NCBI GenBank assembly: GCA_009711785.1
Contig: VENA01000009.1
Coordinates: forward strand, 81,649 to 145,648
DNA length: 64,000 bases
Source of the DNA: Bacillota bacterium
GTDB taxonomy: Bacteria > Bacillota > Clostridia > Tissierellales > MES13
Reading direction: 5' to 3'
Shown here: positions 18,267 through 27,319 of the stretch, in pieces
How the letters are laid out: each line of letters begins with the position of its first letter
How positions within the stretch are numbered: the first letter of the stretch is position 1
The notes under the pieces: model-generated
The model's database searches: none
Seen by the model: only the letters and a program-made list of their open reading frames with translations
What the model was told of the DNA's origin: nothing
Position numbers and translations under genes: made by a program

Positions 18267-19550
18267 GTGAAAAAGATATTTAATAAGGGAAATCTTTATT
18301 TATTACTACTATTTATACTAATAGTAACTGCAAGACATTACATTGTAAAATATCATGATGGCTATGATGAATTAAAGGATAGATTATTTTATGATTTTGA
18401 AGATTTTGCTTCTGAGTTAGAAATTTTAAATGATAATATATCTGAAATTTTAGTTTTAAATAATTATGATTTAAATAAGGTGTTTTTCAATAAAAATGTT
18501 ATACATAATTATATGCTATCAAATTATGATGCTGAAAAATTAGGAGATAAGTTAATTCCTAATGATTATATAGATATATATCATATAAATGATTTAATGA
18601 AAAATATATTATTAGATGAAACTATAAGTGAATCTGAAAGAAAATTTTTAACACATTTATATGCATATAATGAATTATTAATTAAAGAGCATAAAAAAGT
18701 TCTAGGGGATTATAAGGGAGATTTTGATAAACAAGAGAAATTAAAAGAAAACATAGTAAAAATATATAATGATTTTTCAAAAAAAGCAGATGATTTATTA
18801 AAATCAAAATATTCTTTTTTAGAAAATTATAAGGGTGATTTTAATAAAGGAGATTTTAATAATGCGAAAAAATATTGTGATGAAGTTTTTTCTAAGCTAG
18901 TAAAGGATAAAACTTTAAAATACGATAAAAGTAATAGTAAAAATACAGATAAATACGTATTTAAAACAAAGTTAGGAAATATATTTAAACAAAAAAATGA
19001 TGAGACAGATTATTCAGTAACATTTTATGAAGAAACAAATATGATTAATGTAATGACTATTCGATTTACAGTACTTAGTGGTGATACAAAATATACAGAA
19101 AAAGAGTTAGATAGTAGGGCAAATAATATAATATCTAAATTTAATAGAAACTTATCAACTTCTTATAAGGAAATAGAATATGATAAATCAGGAAGAATCG
19201 AATCCATTAAATATTCCTACATAGAAAAAATTGATGGGATATATGATGAAAGGAAAGAAATAAAATTAGTATTACATTCTACTGGATTAATAAGAAATTT
19301 TCAAATAATATATGATGATAATGAAAAGATCAAAATGCCTAAAATAAGTAAAGAAGAAATATTGAAAAGAATAAATAATGAAATTGAAATAATAGATATT
19401 ATGACTGTAAGAAATATAAAAAAAGAGATAGAATATGAAGTTCATCTTAAATATAATAATAAGATATATACAGCTATATATGATGGAGTAAATGGTGAAC
19501 TAAAATATTATGGAAGAAAGTTAAGAAATTATAAGTATAAAAAACAATAA
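18267..19550 (+). CDS. YpeB-like membrane protein with PepSY-type repeats
   Basis: 427 residues: a single N-terminal transmembrane helix, a helical region to about residue 210, then beta-alpha repeats that resemble PepSY domains; the last one ends in the typical YDGVNGELKYYG. This architecture and length match YpeB, which stabilises the germination lytic enzyme SleB in the spore cortex. No sleB gene is adjacent, and the similarity is architectural, so the identification is tentative. GTG 18267 follows GGGGGA by six bases. The next gene encodes a peptidoglycan transglycosylase, which keeps the envelope theme. Confidence 0.5.
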   Translation: MKKIFNKGNLYLLLLFILIVTARHYIVKYHDGYDELKDRLFYDFEDFASELEILNDNISEILVLNNYDLNKVFFNKNVIHNYMLSNYDAEKLGDKLIPNDYIDIYHINDLMKNILLDETISESERKFLTHLYAYNELLIKEHKKVLGDYKGDFDKQEKLKENIVKIYNDFSKKADDLLKSKYSFLENYKGDFNKGDFNNAKKYCDEVFSKLVKDKTLKYDKSNSKNTDKYVFKTKLGNIFKQKNDETDYSVTFYEETNMINVMTIRFTVLSGDTKYTEKELDSRANNIISKFNRNLSTSYKEIEYDKSGRIESIKYSYIEKIDGIYDERKEIKLVLHSTGLIRNFQIIYDDNEKIKMPKISKEEILKRINNEIEIIDIMTVRNIKKEIEYEVHLKYNNKIYTAIYDGVNGELKYYGRKLRNYKYKKQ

Positions 19551-19827
19551 ACAATTATATATTACCATTTTCATGCTAAATATCGGAGAATCATGTATTT
19601 TGTAAAAAAACACACAATAATCTAAAAAAAGTTGATATAACTCAAACGTTAAAAATAGTAATTTTGTTTTATACGACAATTTCCGAGGAAATAGATTTTA
19701 GTAAATAATATTAAAATTTTAAAATATTTCTTACAAAATAGTTAGTTTACTCGGTGGTTAAGTTATTAAAAAAGATATATAATTAACTATGTAATTAATT
19801 TTTTATATATAAGTGGAGGAGAACTTT

Positions 19828-20553
19828 GTGAAAAATAATAAAAAAGGGTTAAAGTTTTTTATTATATTCTTTTTAATAGCTTGTAGTACTTATATAGGAA
19901 GTACTTGTTATTTAGGATATGATTTATACAAAAAAGCTACAGAAGAGACTAATATAGATGACAAAATAACTGAAATAAAAGCAAATGAAAATTTTGTTTC
20001 TATTAAAAATTTGCCAAAGGGCTTTTTAGATTCAATTGTAGCCATAGAAGACCATCGTTTCTATAAACATTCAGGAATAGATTTTATTTCAGTCGGAAGG
20101 GCTTTTTTAACTAACGTAATAAATGATGGAACACCTTCAGGTGGAAGTACAATAACACAACAACTTTCTAAAAATATGTTTTTTAGTTTTGAAAAAAAGT
20201 ATACAAGGAAGGTTGCTGAGGCTATTGTAGCATTGAAATTAGAGAATAAGTTAAGTAAAAAAGAGATATTAGAATTGTATGCTAATATTATCTATTTTGG
20301 AAATGGAAATTATGGAATTAAGGAAGCTGCTAATAATTATTTTGATGTTGAACCAAAGAATTTAACATTAGAGCAATCCATAATTATTGCAGGTTTGCCC
20401 CAAGCACCTAGTACTTATAAGATATCTGGAGAAAATGAAAAAACAAAAGCTAGAGTTGAAGAAGTAATAGATGCTTTAATATTAGCAAATTATATCACAA
20501 AAGATAAAGGGAATATAATATCTAATAACATTAATAATATTTTAGAAAACTAA
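19828..20553 (+). CDS. Monofunctional peptidoglycan glycosyltransferase (GT51)
   Basis: 241 residues: one N-terminal transmembrane helix and a GT51 domain with all signatures: AIEDHRFYKHSGID (catalytic Glu), GGSTITQQLSKNMF, and ILELYANIIYFGNGNYGI. It polymerises lipid II into glycan strands outside the membrane. The penicillin-binding transpeptidase domain of class A PBPs is absent and the protein ends normally, so this is an MtgA/SgtB-like enzyme. GTG 19828 is chosen: GGAGGAG (19815-19821) lies six bases upstream, whereas a GTG at 19813 overlaps that site. The following lipoprotein gene is 32 bases away. Confidence 0.9.
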   Translation: MKNNKKGLKFFIIFFLIACSTYIGSTCYLGYDLYKKATEETNIDDKITEIKANENFVSIKNLPKGFLDSIVAIEDHRFYKHSGIDFISVGRAFLTNVINDGTPSGGSTITQQLSKNMFFSFEKKYTRKVAEAIVALKLENKLSKKEILELYANIIYFGNGNYGIKEAANNYFDVEPKNLTLEQSIIIAGLPQAPSTYKISGENEKTKARVEEVIDALILANYITKDKGNIISNNINNILEN

Positions 20554-20585
20554 GAAGGAGCTACACAAATTTTAGGGGGGATTTT

Positions 20586-21557
20586 ATGGGAAAAATAATT
20601 AAGTTGTTAACTATTAGTTTTTTACTTATTAGTCTAGTTATGAATCTTTTTGGATGTACAATCAACACATCAACAGACTCTAATAATAGTAACATGAGTA
20701 CGACTTTGAAAGAAACTTCTTCAGAAGGTGGAAATAATGATAAAGAAAAATCTAAAGATGATATTTTGGAAATTGTAAAAGAAATAATTAAAAGCAAATA
20801 TCAATCAATTAACTATGACAATATTGAAGTTTTAGAAAGACATGATAAAAATCTTTATATGATTAAAACAAAGAAAAAGACATTTGCCGATGGGTATCTT
20901 TTATATAACTCTAAATCTAATGAATTATTTGTTATGCCTGTAGGGTGGAATTATGTATCATCCTATAAAGTTTTTGATGAAAATCATGTTGCTTTTAATA
21001 TGAAAGGTGAATATAGTGAGTCAAATTATCATGATGTTCCATATATCTATGATTGTAAAAAGATGATTATTAAAGACGGTAAATCCGAGTTTTTACCTAT
21101 AAAGAAAAATATGTATTTTCCCCTTGAAAAAGAGATTGATTTTGGAGGTAAGAGTGGACATAGTTTAACTGATATAATAGTAACCTTAGAGGGAATTCAA
21201 GTAGCCTTTGGACCTCAAAACCCTAAAGATGCAGGTTTTTTTGCAGATTATACGATCCCTCCATTTACTAAAACTTCTTACAAAAAAGATGATAATCAAT
21301 TAATTATAGAGTTTAAAGATACATTAATAGATAAGGAATTTGCTAAAAAAGGATTAATTATAGATAAAACTAATGCATACATTAAATCAGTTGAATTAAA
21401 AAGAAAAGATAGTTCCATAGTAATGATTATAAGTTTAAAAAAATATAGTAATGATTATGATAATCCGAAATATTATACCGCTAATATTGGAGGAACATTA
21501 ACTGTTCCTGCTTCAGTAGAGTTTGATTTTCATAATCAAATTCCTAATGATTATTAG
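20586..21557 (+). CDS. Lipoprotein of unknown function
   Basis: 323 residues. A signal peptide ends in the lipobox LFGC, followed by a Ser/Asn/Thr/Lys-rich linker (residues 25-58) and a beta-rich domain of about 260 residues. No family recognised. ATG 20586 follows TAGGGGGG and lies 32 bases behind the transglycosylase gene, so the two may be co-transcribed; an envelope role is likely but unproven. Confidence 0.7.
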   Translation: MGKIIKLLTISFLLISLVMNLFGCTINTSTDSNNSNMSTTLKETSSEGGNNDKEKSKDDILEIVKEIIKSKYQSINYDNIEVLERHDKNLYMIKTKKKTFADGYLLYNSKSNELFVMPVGWNYVSSYKVFDENHVAFNMKGEYSESNYHDVPYIYDCKKMIIKDGKSEFLPIKKNMYFPLEKEIDFGGKSGHSLTDIIVTLEGIQVAFGPQNPKDAGFFADYTIPPFTKTSYKKDDNQLIIEFKDTLIDKEFAKKGLIIDKTNAYIKSVELKRKDSSIVMIISLKKYSNDYDNPKYYTANIGGTLTVPASVEFDFHNQIPNDY

Positions 21558-21660
21558 ATTTCTATCTATAGACTACTGATATTTTTATTATATTACTAAC
21601 ACTATTTACTAACACACCCTAAAATATTATACATATAAGTGAAATAAAGGGTGATTTTAT

Positions 21661-22608
21661 ATGTGGTATGAAGGATATTTAGTAGATATTTTAAAATTTT
21701 ATTTACCTATCGGTGCTAAAATTATTAAATTAAAAAATTATAAAAGATATGCTGTAGATATGATAGATCTAGATGGAGATGGATTTTTAGAATTGGTTGG
21801 TTTTTATAACTTGCAAGGTAAAAATTATATTATAATACTTAAAAGATATAATAATTCTTATTATGTATTAGATATAATTAAAGGAAAGAATAGTAGTATT
21901 ACTAGTTTTAATGCTTTAGCTATAACTAATAGATATATTAATAATTTATTAGTAGGATGGGAGAATAAAAATGGATACTCAGAACTTAGTATATATGGAT
22001 GGACTAAGAAGGGGTTTGAAAATTTATTTAATGTATATCCCTATCCATCTAATGATGAATTATTAAGATTAAAGGAAAGATTTTGTTATTATACACCTTT
22101 CTCAGAGGAATATGGAATAGATTTTTCATCACTAGAATATATCTGTTCTGAAAAAAAGAAGGATAGATTTCTTGAGAAAGCTTTAGAACAAGCCTTTGAC
22201 TTAATAAAAGGAGAAGATAAAATAAGATATTACTATAATAAAGTTGATCTAAATGATGATGGAGTTTATGAAATATTTGTTTATTTAGTAGGCTTTCCTG
22301 TTTGTGGGACTGGTGGATGTAGTGCAGCAATATTTAAACAAGAAAATAATGATTATGTATTATTATCAAAGTTTAGCCTTGTAAATAATCCTATAGTTAT
22401 AAGTGATACTAAAACAAATGGATTTAAAGATATTATTATGTATGTTTCAGGAGGTGGAATAGAAAGTTTCTTTTCAAAGATTAAATATAATGGAAAAACA
22501 TATCCATCTAATCCATCTATACAACCTAAAGTTAAGCCAGGTACTAAAGTAGATGGTATAGCTATTATTTCTGATGATATTACTAAAAATCCTGGGATTG
22601 AATTTTAG
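21661..22608 (+). CDS. FG-GAP/VCBS-like repeat protein
   Basis: 315 residues with no signal peptide. Two acidic calcium-loop-like motifs, IDLDGDGFLELVG and VDLNDDGVYEIFVY, resemble those in FG-GAP/VCBS beta-propeller blades, each followed by strand-rich segments. A Cys-Gly motif (FPVCGTGGCSAA) lies between them. Function unknown; in clostridia such proteins are often exported, but no export signal is visible here. ATG 21661 follows AAAGGGTGAT. CACCCT at 21615 could pair with that ribosome binding site. Confidence 0.65.
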   Translation: MWYEGYLVDILKFYLPIGAKIIKLKNYKRYAVDMIDLDGDGFLELVGFYNLQGKNYIIILKRYNNSYYVLDIIKGKNSSITSFNALAITNRYINNLLVGWENKNGYSELSIYGWTKKGFENLFNVYPYPSNDELLRLKERFCYYTPFSEEYGIDFSSLEYICSEKKKDRFLEKALEQAFDLIKGEDKIRYYYNKVDLNDDGVYEIFVYLVGFPVCGTGGCSAAIFKQENNDYVLLSKFSLVNNPIVISDTKTNGFKDIIMYVSGGGIESFFSKIKYNGKTYPSNPSIQPKVKPGTKVDGIAIISDDITKNPGIEF

Positions 22609-22632
22609 TAAAAAATAAAGGGGATGGGATAA

Positions 22633-23541
22633 ATGGAAGTAAAAAGATTAAAAAAGGATAAAATTAAAAATTTTATTAAATATTGTAAGAAACATAGAAA
22701 TGAGGTAGATGAATCTTTTTTATATGATGAAGATTTAAATGATTTTTCACCTAATGATGAAAATCCTACTTATATTGTTACTGATAAATTAGGAAATATT
22801 AAAGCAGTAACATCGCTTATAATAGATGATTATCATAAAAGGGGTAAAAGAGCCCGTTTTAGAATATTTCATTCTGAAATTAATGATATTTCTTATTATA
22901 ATATGTTATTAAAAGCTATTTTAAAGCATAGAGAAGGCTTAGATAATTATTTTATATTTATACCTTTGACAAATAAGAAGTTGATTAAGTCTATAGAAGA
23001 ATTAAAATTTACTGTTGAAAGATATTCTTTCTTGCTTTTAAGAAGAGATTTAGATGTTTCTGAATATAGTTTTCCTAAAGATTATGAAATTAGAGCTTTT
23101 AGACCAGGGATTGATGAAGAAATTTATTGTGAAATTAGAAATAAAGCCTTTAAAAAACTTAAAGGAAATGAAACACCTATTACACCGGAAATGGTCAGTA
23201 AAATAACTGAAGATAAGCACTATATAGAAGGTGGTTTAATGATTCTTTATCATAAGGATAAACCTATAGGTTTAATTAGATTAGCTGTTGATGATGAGTA
23301 TGAAAATGAACCTACTATCAATATAGGGCCCTTTGCAATAATACCAGAGTATCAAAATAAAGGCTTAGGAAGAAATTTATTAAGGGCTTCACTTAAATTT
23401 GCTAAGGATAAATCCTATAAAAAGACAATACTTTGTGTAAATGCTGAAAATGAAAGAGCAAAGACTTTATACACTCAAGAGGGCTTTAAACAAGTTGAAG
23501 GTGTAATATGTTATAAGTATAATTTAAAAAACTTTAAATAA
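22633..23541 (+). CDS. GNAT family N-acetyltransferase, 302 residues
   Basis: The C-terminal half is a complete GNAT domain (NIGPFAIIPEYQNKGLGRNLLRAS with motif A, then CVNAENERAKTLYTQEGFKQV). The N-terminal half (residues 1-145) looks like a degenerate GNAT fold (ITDKLGNIKAVTSLIIDDYH), as in two-domain acetyltransferases. The substrate is unknown. ATG 22633 follows AAGGGGATGGGA, 24 bases behind the FG-GAP-like gene, so the two probably share a transcript. Confidence 0.85.
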   Translation: MEVKRLKKDKIKNFIKYCKKHRNEVDESFLYDEDLNDFSPNDENPTYIVTDKLGNIKAVTSLIIDDYHKRGKRARFRIFHSEINDISYYNMLLKAILKHREGLDNYFIFIPLTNKKLIKSIEELKFTVERYSFLLLRRDLDVSEYSFPKDYEIRAFRPGIDEEIYCEIRNKAFKKLKGNETPITPEMVSKITEDKHYIEGGLMILYHKDKPIGLIRLAVDDEYENEPTINIGPFAIIPEYQNKGLGRNLLRASLKFAKDKSYKKTILCVNAENERAKTLYTQEGFKQVEGVICYKYNLKNFK

Positions 23542-23684
23542 TAAACTATAAAATAAGCTATAATATTTTTAAGTTTTTCATAGAGAAAAACATAGGTTTC
23601 ATTTATATTTAATACTAATAAAAAGTAGTAAAATATATGTTAAAATAGGATTATACTTAAGATACTTGTTAAGGGGGACATAGT

Positions 23685-24446
23685 ATGTTTAAAAACGTTA
23701 TAGTAAGAAAACCTGCACGTTCAATGGTTAAAGGGATTACTACAGCAAACTTAGGAAAACCAGATTATAAAAAGGCTTTAAAACAACATGCTGAGTATGT
23801 TAAAGCTTTAAAACAATGTGGGGTAAATGTCACTTTATTAGAAGAAGATGAAAGGTACCCTGACTCTTGTTTTGTTGAAGATACTGCACTACTTACAGAT
23901 AAATGCGCAATAATAACTAATTTAGGTGCTAAAAGTAGAAAAGGGGAACAAATTGAGATTCAAAAGGTTTTAAAAAATTTCTATGAAAATATTGAAGTGA
24001 TTCAACCTCCTGGGACTATTGAAGGTGGGGATATAATGATGGTAGGAGATCATTTTTATATAGGGTTATCTGATAGAACTAATAAAAATGGAGCTAATCA
24101 GATGATTAAGTTTTTAGAGAAGTATGGTTATACTGGTTCTGTTGTAGCGTTAAATGAAGTGCTTCATCTAAAAACAGGATTATCATATCTAGAGAATAAT
24201 AACTTATTAGTTTCTGGGGAATTTATTGATAAAGAAGTATTTAAGGATTTTAATAAAATTGAAATTAGTAAAGAGGAAAGTTATGCAGCAAATTGTATAT
24301 GGGTTAATGATAATGTAATAATACCTAAGGGATTTAAAAAAGCAAAGGATGCCATAGTTAAAAAAGGGTATAAAGTAATAGAAGTTGATGTATCAGAATT
24401 TAGAAAGCTTGATGGTGGATTAAGTTGTCTTTCCTTAAGATTTTAA
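23685..24446 (+). CDS. N(G),N(G)-dimethylarginine dimethylaminohydrolase
   Basis: Hydrolyses methylated arginine (or a related guanidino compound) to citrulline and an amine. 253 residues, guanidino-modifying (amidinotransferase) fold. All key positions can be seen: Asp60, Glu65 and Asp66 (DSCFVED) for substrate binding, Glu113 in GTIEGGD, His161 in HLKTGLSYL, and the nucleophile Cys248 in LDGGLSCLSLRF. The spacing is almost the same as in Pseudomonas DDAH (Glu114, His162, Cys249), which separates it from arginine deiminase, a much longer protein. ATG 23685 follows AAGGGGGAC. Monocistronic. Confidence 0.9.
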   Translation: MFKNVIVRKPARSMVKGITTANLGKPDYKKALKQHAEYVKALKQCGVNVTLLEEDERYPDSCFVEDTALLTDKCAIITNLGAKSRKGEQIEIQKVLKNFYENIEVIQPPGTIEGGDIMMVGDHFYIGLSDRTNKNGANQMIKFLEKYGYTGSVVALNEVLHLKTGLSYLENNNLLVSGEFIDKEVFKDFNKIEISKEESYAANCIWVNDNVIIPKGFKKAKDAIVKKGYKVIEVDVSEFRKLDGGLSCLSLRF

Positions 24447-24534
24447 GTATTTCAATTATAAGAATATATTGAGAGACTATTATCATATAGCTTTAGGAGA
24501 TTCAGTTAAATGAAAGAATAAGATATTAAACAAT

Positions 24535-24570
24535 AAATGGCTGACACAGTGTTGTCAGCCATTATTTGTT
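24535..24570 (+). terminator. Terminator behind the dimethylargininase gene
   Basis: AATGGCTGACA pairs with TGTCAGCCATT (CAGTGT loop), followed by a short T-rich tail. Confidence 0.8.
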
Positions 24571-24607
24571 ATAATTAAATAAATAATTTTTAAATAGGGG
24601 GATTATT

Positions 24608-25165
24608 ATGAATATATGTATATTTTATTATGATGGATTTTGTGAATTTGAAGTTGTTTTAAGTGCATTACAATTTAAGGGTAGTTATTTCACAGTGGCT
24701 TTAGAAGATCGTATGTATATTAGTGAAGAGAAACAAAAGTTTTTACCAGATAAGACTTTAGATGAATGTAGCACTGATGATATTGATCTTTTCATAATTC
24801 CAGGGGGAAATCCAGAGTATTTGTATAGTAATTCTAGGCTTAGAGAGTTTATAAATAAGTTAAATGAAAAGAATAAATTTATTGCAGGTATATGTGGTGG
24901 TACTTATCTTATGGCAGAGTATGGTTTACTTAAGAATAAAAGATGTACAGGTGATTCAGAAGGACTTAAATCCGATGGGGAATATATTAATTTATTTAAG
25001 GATGCAGTTATTTCAAAGGAAGATATAGTTGTTGATGGAAATATTGTAACCTCAACCGGGCAAGCCTTTGTTGAATTTAGCTTTAAATTGTGTGAATTAA
25101 TGGATGTATATAAAGATGAAAATGAAACATTATCGGTATATAAATGGTTTAAAAATATTAAATAG
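24608..25165 (+). CDS. DJ-1/PfpI family protein
   Basis: 185 residues with the class I glutamine amidotransferase-like fold: N-terminal NICIFYYDGFCEFEV, FIIPGGNPEYLY, and the nucleophile elbow AGICGGTYLMAEYGLL with Cys95. Members include chaperone/deglycase, protease-like and isonitrile hydratase types; which one applies cannot be told. ATG 24608 follows GGGGGATT. Seventeen bases separate it from the tandem GNAT gene, so these two form an operon. Confidence 0.85.
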   Translation: MNICIFYYDGFCEFEVVLSALQFKGSYFTVALEDRMYISEEKQKFLPDKTLDECSTDDIDLFIIPGGNPEYLYSNSRLREFINKLNEKNKFIAGICGGTYLMAEYGLLKNKRCTGDSEGLKSDGEYINLFKDAVISKEDIVVDGNIVTSTGQAFVEFSFKLCELMDVYKDENETLSVYKWFKNIK

Positions 25166-25182
25166 CAACAGAGGGAGTAAAA

Positions 25183-26046
25183 ATGGATGAGAAAATAACT
25201 ATTAAAGTAGAAGAAAAAGTAAGTAAAGAAGATATGAATTATTTACAAAAATCCTTTAGAGCATATAATAAAAAATATGTTAATACGGATGTAAAATCAT
25301 TAAAAGTATTTGCTTTAGATGAAAATAACAATGTTATTGGTGGTGTAAATGGTATATTAGTTTGGGGCTGGTTAAATATTGACAAGCATTGGGTAGATAA
25401 GAGATATAGAGGTAAAGGTCTTGGGAAAAAACTACTTTTTAAGATTCAAAATGAAGCTTTAAAAAAATACATAACTAAGGCTTCACTTCAAACTATAGTA
25501 AAAGATACAGTTCCCTTTTATAAAAAGCTAGGTTATGAAATAGACGGTATTTTAGAAGATAGACCACATGGTAATAATTGTTATTTTCTAAAGAATGAAT
25601 TTATAAAGAAAAGACCTATTATAAAAAGCAGTAAATTTCATATTAGTACTAATAAAGAAAAAGAGGACGTGTATTATAAAATACTTTATAAAAAGATAGA
25701 AAAAGATTATGAAGAATGCCTTGGTGATATTCCTTTTAAGCTAGTAAAAGTTTTTGCTAGGAAAGATAATAAGATAATAGGTGGTTTGAGTGGTTATATA
25801 GGATGGAATTGGTTTTATATTAGCATTTTATGGGTAGATGAAAGTTATCGAAAAATGGGTTTAGGAAAAAAGATTCTAAAAGAGGCTGAAAAAGAAGCTT
25901 TAGATTTTGGTGTAGATAAAGCTTTTCTTGGAACTACAGAGTTTCAGGCTAAAGATTTTTATCAAAATAATGGTTATGAAATTTTTTGTACCCGTAATAA
26001 TTTACCGCCGGGATATAAGAATTTCTCCATGAAAAAATATCTATAA
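25183..26046 (+). CDS. Tandem double-GNAT acetyltransferase
   Basis: 287 residues made of two homologous GNAT domains, an internal duplication. The first (1-140) has VIGGVNGILVWGWLNI and KRYRGKGLGKKLLFK; the second (150-287) has IIGGLSGYIGWNWFYI and ESYRKMGLGKKILKEAE. Both keep an acetyl-CoA motif A, and both have the KKLGYE/QNNGYE element near their ends. The substrate is unknown. ATG 25183 follows GAGGGAG. The gene is co-transcribed with the DJ-1-like gene and ends at a strong terminator. Confidence 0.9.
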   Translation: MDEKITIKVEEKVSKEDMNYLQKSFRAYNKKYVNTDVKSLKVFALDENNNVIGGVNGILVWGWLNIDKHWVDKRYRGKGLGKKLLFKIQNEALKKYITKASLQTIVKDTVPFYKKLGYEIDGILEDRPHGNNCYFLKNEFIKKRPIIKSSKFHISTNKEKEDVYYKILYKKIEKDYEECLGDIPFKLVKVFARKDNKIIGGLSGYIGWNWFYISILWVDESYRKMGLGKKILKEAEKEALDFGVDKAFLGTTEFQAKDFYQNNGYEIFCTRNNLPPGYKNFSMKKYL

Positions 26047-26109
26047 AAAATAGAATGATTTATCCATATTATATTTAAGAGAAAAGTAAATATAGTTATA
26101 TATTTTAAG

Positions 26110-26152
26110 CTAGAAAATAACCTTTTTAAAAAGTTTATTTTCTAGTTTTTTT
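26110..26152 (+). terminator. Rho-independent terminator
   Basis: CTAGAAAATAA (26110-26120) pairs with TTATTTTCTAG (26135-26145), followed by seven T. Confidence 0.9.
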
Positions 26153-26231
26153 ATTTTTGTGGAACTTTTTTTATGTTTTAATCGACTAATTATATGTGTC
26201 AAAAAACATAAAAAACTAAGGAGGAATAAAA

Positions 26232-26729
26232 ATGAAAAAAATATTATGTTTATTAATTATAGGAATAAGTATTTTCTCATTAATAGGGTGCAGTGAAAAA
26301 TCAGAGGTAAATGTAGCGGTGGAGGATATTTTTAGTGAAATTGAAAATGAGATTGATTTTAAAGGGTTAACAGAGGTTAATTTAAAAAATGAAGAGATGT
26401 CTAAAGTAAATAAACAAATAGTTAAGGGTTATAAAATCAATTTAGAAAACGTAGAAGAAGGTATTATTAAATGCCCTATGATAAATTTAGCTGCTGAAGA
26501 AATAGTTATTATAAAAGCAAAGGATAAATCAAAGGTAGCTTTAATAAAAGAAACTTTAAAAGACCATGTTCAAAAACAGTTAAAGGCATATGAAAATTAT
26601 GTGCCAAAAAATTATGATTTGGTAAAAAATCATATATTAAAAGCTGAAGGTAAGTATATAATCCTTGTAATATCTGAACATGGTGAAAAGATAGAAAAAA
26701 TATTTGATAATACTTTAAGTAACAACTAA
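26232..26729 (+). CDS. DUF4358 lipoprotein (copy 1)
   Basis: 165 residues, lipobox SLIGC, then a DUF4358-like domain with AEEIVIIKAKDKSKVALIKETL and AEGKYIILVIS. The family is found mainly in Clostridia, commonly near MBOAT and DHHW genes, as here; its role is unknown. ATG 26232 follows AAGGAGG. The next gene, 11 bases behind, is a paralogue, and the MBOAT and DHHW genes follow on the same strand. Confidence 0.8.
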   Translation: MKKILCLLIIGISIFSLIGCSEKSEVNVAVEDIFSEIENEIDFKGLTEVNLKNEEMSKVNKQIVKGYKINLENVEEGIIKCPMINLAAEEIVIIKAKDKSKVALIKETLKDHVQKQLKAYENYVPKNYDLVKNHILKAEGKYIILVISEHGEKIEKIFDNTLSNN

Positions 26730-26740
26730 GGAGGGTAACA

Positions 26741-27262
26741 ATGAAGAAAATATTAAGTTTAATACTTATAGTTACAACTGTCTTTTCATTTGTAGGATGT
26801 AGTAAAAAAACAGAGTTAAATGTAAAAGTGAAGGATATATTAGATGATATAAAGGGTGAAATCGCCAAAGATATGAAGGATAAAGGAGTCAAAGAGGAAA
26901 GTTTAAAGGATGGTAAATTACCTGGATTTATGGATATAGATCTAACTAAGGAAAAAAATCCATTTTCTGAAATCTTTAGTAAAGAAGACATTAAAGAAGG
27001 TTATATATTACAACAAATGATGAATGTTAAATCAGATTTAATTATAGTATTAAAAGCTAAGGATGAATCTAAAGTTAAAGATTTAAAAACATCACTAGAA
27101 AAGATAAAAAAAGGACAAGTTAATACCTGGGAAAAATATTTACCAGATCAGTATAAAAAAGTACAAAATAATATAATAAAAACTAAGGGTAAGTACTTAG
27201 TATATATTACTTATGATAATCCAGAAAAAATAGAAAAAATATTTAATAACTCATTAAAATAA
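26741..27262 (+). CDS. DUF4358 lipoprotein (copy 2)
   Basis: 173 residues, lipobox SFVGC. It shares with copy 1 the same layout: N-terminal VxVxDI, central LIIVLKAKDESKVKDLKTSL, and C-terminal TKGKYLVYITYDNPEKIEKIF. The two copies are diverged tandem duplicates. It contains an extra MDIDLTKEKNP segment. ATG 26741 follows AAGGAGGG, 11 bases after copy 1. Presumably both sit on the outer face of the membrane with the O-acetylation machinery encoded next. Confidence 0.8.
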   Translation: MKKILSLILIVTTVFSFVGCSKKTELNVKVKDILDDIKGEIAKDMKDKGVKEESLKDGKLPGFMDIDLTKEKNPFSEIFSKEDIKEGYILQQMMNVKSDLIIVLKAKDESKVKDLKTSLEKIKKGQVNTWEKYLPDQYKKVQNNIIKTKGKYLVYITYDNPEKIEKIFNNSLK

Positions 27263-27264
27263 TT

Positions 27265-27290
27265 TTTAAGACACGTATACGTGTCTTAAA
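27265..27290. repeat. 26-base perfect palindrome between DUF4358 and MBOAT genes
   Basis: TTTAAGACACGTA followed by its exact reverse complement. No T-run follows, so it may be a weak or bidirectional terminator or an operator. It could adjust expression of MBOAT relative to the lipoproteins. Confidence 0.5.
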
Positions 27291-27319
27291 TTATGTAAAT
27301 ATAGATAGGTTGTGGTTAA

